Below, in pieces: positions 57,850 to 64,000 of a stretch of 64,000 bases of DNA (its first letter is position 1; every line of letters begins with the position of its first letter). The stretch lies in contig NZ_CP017195.1 of the NCBI RefSeq assembly GCF_006770285.1, positions 1,612,001 to 1,676,000 on the forward strand, in the 5' to 3' direction. The position numbers and the translations under genes were made by a program. The notes below the pieces were generated by a model. It saw only the letters and a program-made list of their open reading frames with translations. It ran no database searches and had not been told where the DNA came from. This stretch comes from Lactococcus paracarnosus (GTDB lineage Bacteria > Bacillota > Bacilli > Lactobacillales > Streptococcaceae).

Positions 57850-57878
57850 TGATGTGACCCCCAAAATATAAACTTTTG

Positions 57879-57904
57879 AAATCAAGCATTTACTGCTTGA
57901 TTTT
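57879..57904 (-). terminator. Terminator carried by the IS end, copy 2
   Basis: Same ten-bp hairpin as in copy 1, directly beyond orfB. Confidence 0.85.
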
Positions 57905-57907
57905 TTG

Positions 57908-58789
57908 TTAGTTTGATAACGCCATCCGATATTGGGTTGGCGACATCCAGTTCAATTTCTTCTTAATTCGTTTCGTGTTGTAGTAATGAATCCAATCTAC
58001 TATTGTTCGTTCAAGTGCTTCAAATGATTGAAAGACGCGACCATAATAAACTTCTTGCTTGAGCAGTCCGAAAAAGTTCTCCATAACTGAATTATCATGA
58101 CAGTTCCCTTTACGACTCATGGATTGAAAAATACGATGTGCCTTAAGTTTATCCGTGTATTGGCGCATCTGATAAGCCCAACCCTGGTCGGAGTGAAAAG
58201 TACGGCGATAAGGACAATCAGAAGTAATTATCAACGCCTGTTTGAGAGCAATAGAGATTGCTTCATAAGTTGGGCGTTTAGAAATTTCAAAGCTGATAAT
58301 CTCATTGTTAAACAAGTCAAGATAAGGATTGAGATATGCTTTCTTTTGTACACCTTGGTCATAATATTTGAACTCTGTCGTATCTGTTGTTAATTTTTGA
58401 TGTGGCACAGACGTGTTAAAACGTCGATGAAGCTTGTTTTTAGCTACTTGACCAACTGATCCTTTGTAGGAGTTATACTTGCGTGATTTCCGCCAGTATG
58501 AAGTTACACAAAGCCCAAGTTTTTTCATCAATCGCTGTACTCTCTTGTGATTAGCATGGATGCCTTTTTGTTTGAGGAGTTCTACCATGGGGCGGTAACC
58601 TGCATTTGGATGTTCTGCACGTATTTCACGCATTTTTTTCTCAATTGCGTCATCTTTGTTAGCACGTTTAAAACGTTTGACCCAATAGTAATAAGTTGCT
58701 TTTGGTAGTCCTGTTATACTTAAGATTTCTTTGAGTGGGAACTTGAATTCTCCTTCGCTTGTCGTTCCATTCGCAGCCTCCTCAGCCCT
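57908..58789 (-). CDS. IS3-family transposase catalytic part, OrfB, copy 2
   Basis: The protein from its internal ATG (58633) is identical to that of copy 1, with the same D, D and E residues and no stop or frameshift damage beyond the programmed shift. It should be a functional source of transposase with OrfA of copy 2. Confidence 0.92.
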   Translation of the reverse strand, partial: RAEEAANGTTSEGEFKFPLKEILSITGLPKATYYYWVKRFKRANKDDAIEKKMREIRAEHPNAGYRPMVELLKQKGIHANHKRVQRLMKKLGLCVTSYWRKSRKYNSYKGSVGQVAKNKLHRRFNTSVPHQKLTTDTTEFKYYDQGVQKKAYLNPYLDLFNNEIISFEISKRPTYEAISIALKQALIITSDCPYRRTFHSDQGWAYQMRQYTDKLKAHRIFQSMSRKGNCHDNSVMENFFGLLKQEVYYGRVFQSFEALERTIVDWIHYYNTKRIKKKLNWMSPTQYRMALSN

Positions 58790-59271
58790 TTTAAATATTC
58801 ATTCTCAATTCTTAGTTTGAGGTTCTCATTTTGAAGCTGATCGAGTTTTTGTTCAGTCTCACTCAAATCAGACGGTTGCTTTGAAGACTTTTGTTTTGAC
58901 ATGTCAGGCTCTTTTCTAGGTCTCCCACGAGAATTAGAAAAGGCAAACTCACCCTTCTCACGGTAATCAAGCACCCAACGCGCGAGTAAGGATCTGTTAG
59001 TCATGCCTAATTGCATAGTTATTTCTCGATAAGATTTTTCACTTGTTAAGTACAAGTTTACCGCATTGAGCTTAAATTGTGTATCATAAACTGTATTTTT
59101 CCGTTTACGCTGAAGACCTGTACTTCCAAAAGTTTGATACATATCAACCCAGTCCTTGATTCGACCTGACGTCTCAACATGGTATTTATCAGCTATAAAT
59201 TGATAGCTACCTAATCCTTGTTCATAGTCTATAACTGCTTTTAGTTTCAAATCAAATGAATATTTTGCCAT
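58720..59271 (-). CDS. IS3-family OrfA DNA-binding protein, copy 2
   Basis: A 183-residue protein like copy 1, except that the coiled coil reads KLDQLQNENL instead of KLAQLQNENL. The Ala/Asp difference lies in the leucine-zipper region, where it could slightly change multimerisation. Confidence 0.93.
   Translation of the reverse strand: MAKYSFDLKLKAVIDYEQGLGSYQFIADKYHVETSGRIKDWVDMYQTFGSTGLQRKRKNTVYDTQFKLNAVNLYLTSEKSYREITMQLGMTNRSLLARWVLDYREKGEFAFSNSRGRPRKEPDMSKQKSSKQPSDLSETEQKLDQLQNENLKLRIENEYLKGLRRLRMERQAKENSSSHSKKS
58789..58795 (-). promoter_or_regulatory. Programmed -1 frameshift site, copy 2
   Basis: Same slippery heptamer T TTA AAA in the OrfA frame as in copy 1. Confidence 0.85.
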
Positions 59272-59278
59272 TAGAAAA

Positions 59279-59299
59279 GACCTTCCTTTTTGGAAAGTC
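59279..59299 (-). promoter_or_regulatory. Hairpin hiding the orfA ribosome binding site, copy 2
   Basis: Same GACTTTCC/GGAAGGTC stem as in copy 1; here the transcript entering from outside would come from thrS. Confidence 0.6.
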
Positions 59300-59354
59300 T
59301 ATATTCTGGGGTTCACATCACCTAACGACCCTTGTCTTTTTTTGCAGCTCTCGC

Positions 59355-61298
59355 TTATTTAGCGACGCGTGAGTAATTGGCAACATCTTTTAAGATGGCC
59401 GCTACAAATGCTGTCAAACTTGCTTCTTCTGTTGCCTTGCTACCGTAACGGCGAACATTGACAGAGTTATCAGCTTGTTCTTTATCCCCAACAATAATTT
59501 GGTAAGGAATTTTATTGGTTTGCGATTGACGAATCTTATATTGCATTTTTTCATTTCGCTCATCGACATTAACACGGATACCCGCATTTTTAAGGGCATC
59601 AGCAACTTGCCAAGCATAATCAACATGGACATCATTTGATACAGGGATGACTGTCACTTGTGTTGGGGCAAGCCAAGTTGGGAAGGCACCTTTATAGACT
59701 TCAGTCAAGTAGGCAACAAATCGTTCCATAGTAGAGACGATACCACGGTGAACCATGACCGGACGGTGGCCTTCGCCATCAGCACCAATGTATTCTAATT
59801 CAAAGCGTTCTGGTAATAAGAAATCCAACTGAATCGTTGATAGTGTTTCTTCATTACCCAGTGCTGTTTTCACTTGGACATCTAGTTTTGGTCCATAGAA
59901 AGCTGCTTCGCCTTCTGCTTCAAAGTAGTCTAGCTCCAGTTCATCCATCGCTTCTTTAAGCATGACTTGGGCATTATCCCACATCTCGGCATTATCAGAA
60001 TACTTTTCAGTATCTTTAGGATCACGGTAGCTGAGACGGAAACGATAATCAGTGACATTAAAGTCTTCATAGACATCTGTCATCAACTCTAAAGCACGCT
60101 TGAACTCATCTTTGATTTGATCATGACGGACAAAAATGTGACCATCATTCAGTGTCATTTCACGGACACGTTGGAGACCTGAAAGGGCACCTGATTTTTC
60201 ATAACGGTGCATCATACCAAGCTCAGCTATCCTGATCGGTAATTCACGATAAGAATGCACGTCGTTTTTGTAGACTTCAATATGATGTGGGCAGTTCATC
60301 GGACGTAAGACAAGTTGTTCACCTTCACCCATATCCATCGGTGGGAACATATCTTCATGATAATGATCCCAGTGACCAGAAGTTTTATAAAACTCAACAC
60401 TTGCCATGATTGGTGTATAAACATGTTGGTAACCGCGCGCGATTTCTTTATCAACGATATAACGTTCGATAGTACGGCGAATGGTTGCACCATTTGGCAA
60501 CCAAAATGGTAGGCCAGAGCCGACTTCAGGATTCACCATGAAGAGATCCAGTTCACGACCAAGTTTACGGTGGTCACGTTCTTTGGCTTCTTCACGCATT
60601 GTCAGATAGGCTTTGAGGTCCTTTTTATCAAACCAAGCTGTCCCATAAATCCGTTGCATCATGGCATTGTCACTATTACCACGCCAATAAGCGCCCGCAA
60701 CGTTTAGCAATTTGAAAATTTGAATTCGACCTGTTGTTGGCACATGAGGCCCACGACATAGGTCAGTATATTCTCCTTGACTATAGATTGTCAAGCCACC
60801 TTCATCTTCATTATGCTCTTCGATGAGTTCTAGTTTGTAAGGATCATTAGCAAAAATATCTTGCGCTTCGGCTTTACTCACTTCACGACGAATAGAAGGT
60901 AGATTTTCTTTGACGATTTTCATCATCTCTTCTTCAATCCTTGATAAATCATCATTTGAAATCTGACCAGCAGCATTATCGGTATCATAATAGAAGCCGT
61001 CTTGGATTGATGGGCCTACGCCAAGATGAATATCTGGGAATAGACGGCGTGCCGCTTGAGCAAATAGATGAGCAGCTGAATGACGTAATAATGGCAAGGC
61101 ATCTTCATGATCAGCAGTCACGATTTCAATCGTGCCATCTTCAGTAATCTCGCGTGTTGTATCAATCAGTTTACCGTTAAATTTACCGGCAAGCGCCTTT
61201 TTAGATAAAGACTTGCTGATAGCTGCAGCAACCTCAACAGTTGTCACACCACTGTCAAAAGTTTTTACAGCGCCATCTGGGAATGTAATGTTAATCAT
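59355..61298 (-). CDS. thrS: Threonyl-tRNA synthetase
   Basis: A 647-residue class II synthetase. N-terminal TGS domain ([17 protein letters not shown]), editing domain with [11 protein letters not shown], catalytic core with the zinc Cys in [13 protein letters not shown], motif 2 MHRYEKSG and the C-terminal anticodon domain ([15 protein letters not shown]). The ATG at 61298 follows AAGGAG; the longer upstream frame runs through the T-box leader and is rejected. Expression is controlled by uncharged tRNA-Thr. Confidence 0.98.
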   Translation of the reverse strand: MINITFPDGAVKTFDSGVTTVEVAAAISKSLSKKALAGKFNGKLIDTTREITEDGTIEIVTADHEDALPLLRHSAAHLFAQAARRLFPDIHLGVGPSIQDGFYYDTDNAAGQISNDDLSRIEEEMMKIVKENLPSIRREVSKAEAQDIFANDPYKLELIEEHNEDEGGLTIYSQGEYTDLCRGPHVPTTGRIQIFKLLNVAGAYWRGNSDNAMMQRIYGTAWFDKKDLKAYLTMREEAKERDHRKLGRELDLFMVNPEVGSGLPFWLPNGATIRRTIERYIVDKEIARGYQHVYTPIMASVEFYKTSGHWDHYHEDMFPPMDMGEGEQLVLRPMNCPHHIEVYKNDVHSYRELPIRIAELGMMHRYEKSGALSGLQRVREMTLNDGHIFVRHDQIKDEFKRALELMTDVYEDFNVTDYRFRLSYRDPKDTEKYSDNAEMWDNAQVMLKEAMDELELDYFEAEGEAAFYGPKLDVQVKTALGNEETLSTIQLDFLLPERFELEYIGADGEGHRPVMVHRGIVSTMERFVAYLTEVYKGAFPTWLAPTQVTVIPVSNDVHVDYAWQVADALKNAGIRVNVDERNEKMQYKIRQSQTNKIPYQIIVGDKEQADNSVNVRRYGSKATEEASLTAFVAAILKDVANYSRVAK

Positions 61299-61309
61299 GC
61301 TAGTTTCTC

Positions 61310-61592
61310 CTTTTTTAATCAAAAAAGCCCTATGTTCGTTATGAACACAGGACGTTAAACACGTGGTACCACCTGAATTTATCCGACCTAAAAGGGGGAC
61401 ATCTCTCCAGCTGTAACGTAGCCAAACGTGATATTTTTCAAAATCAATTTTAGATAAAGTAGTATTGATATCTCGATTTTGCAGTGCTCTCACCATCCAC
61501 TGCTCGCTTGTTCAAACGCTTTTACTTAGAAAATTAGTTTCCTGAGTCACCTATCGTTCGAAAAAATCAGCCAATATTAACGTGTCTTTATG
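61310..61592 (-). ncRNA. T-box leader of thrS
   Basis: A tRNA-responsive riboswitch. The T-box sequence AGGTGGTACCACG lies at 61374-61362. The terminator GTCCTGTGTTC/GAACATAGGGC followed by six T lies at 61353-61321. The Stem I apex contains GGATGGTGAGAGC, the usual AG-bulge region. ACTACT in the following segment can serve as the Thr specifier. Uncharged tRNA-Thr would favour the antiterminator and switch thrS on. Confidence 0.95.
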
Positions 61593-61598
61593 TTATTC

Positions 61599-61627
61599 AT
61601 TATAATGCTTTATTTGATATTTGTCAA
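61599..61627 (-). promoter_or_regulatory. thrS promoter
   Basis: On the minus strand TTGACA (61627-61622), 17 nt and TATAAT (61604-61599) match the housekeeping consensus fully. Confidence 0.92.
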
Positions 61628-61640
61628 AAACATTTTAGGC

Positions 61641-62579
61641 CTATTTTCCTTTAAGCCCTTGATAAATCTTATCCAGGTTCCATTGCATCATATCATAGTA
61701 AGTATCACCAGGCTCACCAGGTTTAGCAAGGGAGTCTGTAAAAATGGTTGATTTAATCGTTAAGCCAGTTTCCTTAGCGACCTGCGTCATCGATTTTTTT
61801 GAGACAGACGTTTCGACAAATAGCCCTTTTACGTCTGATACCTTAATTTTTTCAAGGACTTGGGACAGTTGTTCGGGGGTGCCTTGTGATTCTGTATTGA
61901 TCTCCCAAATATAAGCTGGTGTCACATGATAGGCTTGTGAAAAGTATTTAAAGGCCCCTTCTGATGTCACGAGTAGTCGTTGCTTTTCTGGGATATCTAA
62001 GAATTTTTCTTTAGCAGTCACATCTAATGTTTCAAGTTTTTTGACATAGGCATCTGAGCGTTTTTGATAGTAGTCTTCATGTTTAGGATCCTTGCTTTTT
62101 AATACCTCAGTTATGGTCAGGACATACTTAATCCCATTGCCCAAATCAAGCCAGGCATGTGGATCGGTTTCTGAGGTATTGGTGCTCAGATACATCGGTG
62201 TGACGGCCTGACTTGCTGTAAAAACCTGCTCCCCTTCGGTTTTATGCGCTGTTTTGATTAGTTTTGTGAACCAACCGCTACCACCTGTCTCTAGGTTTAA
62301 GCCATTATGGAAGAGAACATCAGCTTGTGTTGCTGCCGAAATATCAGCAGGTTTTGGGTCATATTCATGCGGATCAACACCCCGACTTACGATACTGTGG
62401 AGCGATACTTTATCTCCAGCAACCTGCCTAACCATATCCTCTAAAATCGAATTGGTTGTGACAACCCTTAACTTGTTGCCAGTTGCTTGTTTGGCTACCT
62501 CTTGATGGCTTGTAAAATAGAGTACCCCAGCCAAGAGAAGCGCTAGCGGGATAAGGGTCATGATGAGTTTTTTTAACAT
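61641..62579 (-). CDS. Mn/Zn ABC transporter substrate-binding protein without lipobox
   Basis: A 312-residue cluster 9 metal-binding protein (PsaA/MtsA-like). The metal residues are visible: His in DPHEYDPKP, His in DPHAWLDL, Glu in WEINTESQG and Asp in FTDSLAKPG; Asp at the last site is common to Mn and Zn/Fe members. The N-terminal hydrophobic segment (about 5-22) has no Cys, so the usual lipoprotein anchor is missing and the protein may be held by an uncleaved helix. It is last in the operon, 20 bp after the permease. Confidence 0.9.
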   Translation of the reverse strand: MLKKLIMTLIPLALLLAGVLYFTSHQEVAKQATGNKLRVVTTNSILEDMVRQVAGDKVSLHSIVSRGVDPHEYDPKPADISAATQADVLFHNGLNLETGGSGWFTKLIKTAHKTEGEQVFTASQAVTPMYLSTNTSETDPHAWLDLGNGIKYVLTITEVLKSKDPKHEDYYQKRSDAYVKKLETLDVTAKEKFLDIPEKQRLLVTSEGAFKYFSQAYHVTPAYIWEINTESQGTPEQLSQVLEKIKVSDVKGLFVETSVSKKSMTQVAKETGLTIKSTIFTDSLAKPGEPGDTYYDMMQWNLDKIYQGLKGK

Positions 62580-62599
62580 CCAATTCTCTTTTTCTAATC

Positions 62600-63454
62600 C
62601 TAATGATGATTTGACAAGTTCACTTTAAACAAGATACCTTGCTTAGGTGACACTAAAAATGAAAAACCAAACAGGATAGCTGCGACAAGGACAATAGCCG
62701 GTCCCGATGCTAAGTTAAAGGTGTAGCTGATAAATAGACCAACAAGCGCAGCAACAGCGCCAAACACACCTGAATAAACCAGCATGACATGTAATTTATC
62801 TGTCCATAAAAAGGCAGTAGCTGCTGGCGTGATGAGCATAGCAACAACAAGGATTATCCCAACTGTTTGCAGCGAAGACACCGTTACCAAAGTCAGCATC
62901 AGCATCAAGGCATAGTGGATGGCTTGTGTTTTCAAACCATAAGTCTGTGCAAACGTCGTATCAAACGACGTGATCAGTAATTCTTTATAAAACAAGACGA
63001 TAAATAAGATGACGACAATTAACACACAGGTGGTCGTGATCAAATCTGCATCACTGACAGCTAAGACATTACCAAATAAAATATGGTGTAAGTTACTTGC
63101 ACTTTCTGCCAGAGAAATCAAGATGAAGCCTAGCGCATAGAAGGCACTAAAGACGATGCCAATCGCTGTATCATTTTTAAGTTTACTATGGCTAGCTACA
63201 TATCCAATGAGCATAGCCGCTAAGATACCAAAGACTGATGCACCGAAAAGCAGGTTGAGCCCTAGCATGTAGGCAACTGCTACACCTGGTAAGACCGCAT
63301 GCGATATGGCATCTCCCATCAGAGACATGCCCCTTAAAATGATGAAGCTACCAATGATACCACTCATGACCCCAACCAATATAGACGTAATCAGGGCTGT
63401 CTGTAGAAAATTATACTGGGACAAAGCCGAGATAAATTGGCTAATACTCGTCAT
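62600..63454 (-). CDS. Mn/Zn ABC transporter permease
   Basis: A 284-residue membrane subunit of the ABC-3 family with about eight helices. FIILRGMSLMGDAISHAVLPGVA is the conserved region with coupling-helix and metal-path His residues. The ATG at 63454 follows GGGAGG and overlaps the ATPase gene by 14 bp, so the 34-codon extension is rejected. Confidence 0.93.
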   Translation of the reverse strand: MTSISQFISALSQYNFLQTALITSILVGVMSGIIGSFIILRGMSLMGDAISHAVLPGVAVAYMLGLNLLFGASVFGILAAMLIGYVASHSKLKNDTAIGIVFSAFYALGFILISLAESASNLHHILFGNVLAVSDADLITTTCVLIVVILFIVLFYKELLITSFDTTFAQTYGLKTQAIHYALMLMLTLVTVSSLQTVGIILVVAMLITPAATAFLWTDKLHVMLVYSGVFGAVAALVGLFISYTFNLASGPAIVLVAAILFGFSFLVSPKQGILFKVNLSNHH

Positions 63455-64000
63455 GGACACCTCCCTCTTGAACTTGATGGTCATCCTTTTCAAATAAGAG
63501 ATCACCAAAATCCGGACTAAAGGCCTTTTGAATATTTGCCTTAGTATAAGTCTCACCTACTGGACCATTCGCCACGATACCACGGTTCATGATGATCAGA
63601 TCATCAAAATACTGTGTGACCTTATTCAAATCATGATTGACCACGATGATCGTCTTACCTTTAGCACACCATCTTTTTAAAATCGACATGATACTTTGCT
63701 CACTGGCCATATCAATGCCGACAAATGGTTCATCTAAGATGACTACCTCCGCATCCTGGACGATGGCACGCGCAACAAAGACACGTTGCAATTGACCACC
63801 TGATAAGCTACCAATCTGCCGGTCTTTAAAGGCAATCAAGTCCACTTTCCCAAGCGCAGCAAGTGTGGCTTGTTTCTCAGCCATCCCTGGACTTTTGAAG
63901 AGACCTAGCTTAGGATAGGTGCCTGTCAATACCACGTCAAACACACTGATTGGAAAGGTTAAATCAACAGCAGCACGCTGCTCAACATAGGCAATCTTAT
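63441..64000 (-). CDS. Mn/Zn ABC transporter ATP-binding protein (partial)
   Basis: The C-terminal 186 residues of the ATPase; the Walker A part lies beyond the right edge. Visible are the Q-loop KIAYVEQRAAVDLTFP, the signature LSGGQLQRVFVARA, Walker B VVILDEPFVGID and the switch His in VVNHDLN. It is the first known gene of the operon followed by permease and binding protein, typical of mts/psa manganese systems. Confidence 0.94.
   Translation of the reverse strand, partial: KIAYVEQRAAVDLTFPISVFDVVLTGTYPKLGLFKSPGMAEKQATLAALGKVDLIAFKDRQIGSLSGGQLQRVFVARAIVQDAEVVILDEPFVGIDMASEQSIMSILKRWCAKGKTIIVVNHDLNKVTQYFDDLIIMNRGIVANGPVGETYTKANIQKAFSPDFGDLLFEKDDHQVQEGGVHDEY

Larger units (their letters stand above)
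57850..59320 (-). mobile_element. IS3-family (IS150-group) insertion sequence, copy 2
   Basis: A 1471-bp element with the same ends and gene layout as copy 1, in the same orientation. It is flanked by the 3-bp duplication CCT (57847-57849, 59321-59323), which differs from that of copy 1, so the copies inserted independently. Their near identity points to recent transposition. It also sits in a terminator loop. Confidence 0.97.

Noticed and set aside
38049-59320. Composite transposon bounded by two IS copies
   Set aside because: Each copy has its own matching 3-bp duplication (GAC and CCT), so they inserted separately, and the segment between them holds core genes in conserved order.

Overview
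The window looks like a chromosomal segment of a low-GC lactic acid bacterium, most likely Lactococcus or Pseudolactococcus (Streptococcaceae). The reasons are an mleR-mleS-mleP malolactic locus, a cdaA-cdaR-glmM operon next to a Kup K+ transporter, a dinG-tseB-aspC-asnS block, a T-box thrS, strong AGGAGG-type ribosome binding sites and cre (CcpA) sites. No rRNA, tRNA, CRISPR array or prophage was seen. Gene names come from family recognition by eye, without database searches.

Region 1 (1-3.4 kb): an EAL gene, a membrane GGDEF gene and a BcsA-like glycosyltransferase (cut by the window edge) run in one direction, suggesting a c-di-GMP-controlled exopolysaccharide. Region 2 (3.5-8.1 kb): a beta-glucoside PTS operon (EIIA, EIIC, two small unknown proteins, DUF3284, 6-phospho-beta-glucosidase) with a cre site and no EIIB. 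Region 3 (8.4-9.4 kb): a DUF2975/HTH pair preceded by a truncated copy of the DUF2975 N-terminus.

Region 4 (9.5-15.7 kb): a GPH sugar transporter, three intracellular serine esterases and an AraC regulator, behind a NIF3-like gene, with two cre sites. Region 5 (16-27.3 kb): an exported DUF915 hydrolase, a lipoprotein, TetR-MoaF, a membrane MutS-like ATPase, a cytosolic ApbE, and a LysR/flavin reductase/three-domain flavoprotein set resembling the hydroxycinnamate reductase (hcr) genes of Lactiplantibacillus. Regions 4 and 5 could together import acylated plant glycosides, release hydroxycinnamates and use them as electron acceptors.

Region 6 (27.5-37.9 kb): a small membrane protein, the malolactic operon, kup behind a probable riboswitch-terminator resembling the yybP-ykoY (Mn2+) class, and the convergent cdaA-cdaR-glmM c-di-AMP operon. 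Region 7 (38-59.3 kb): two 1471-bp copies of one IS3-family element, each inserted in the loop of a rho-independent terminator. Between them lie nifJ, uvrA, a vitamin B6 salvage locus (MocR regulator, PdxK/ThiD kinase, ECF S component), ridA, a polysaccharide deacetylase, asnS, aspC, tseB-like, dinG, an orphan gene and a metallo-beta-lactamase-fold gene that appears leaderless. Region 8 (59.3-64 kb): thrS with its T-box leader and an Mn/Zn-type ABC transporter operon cut by the right edge.
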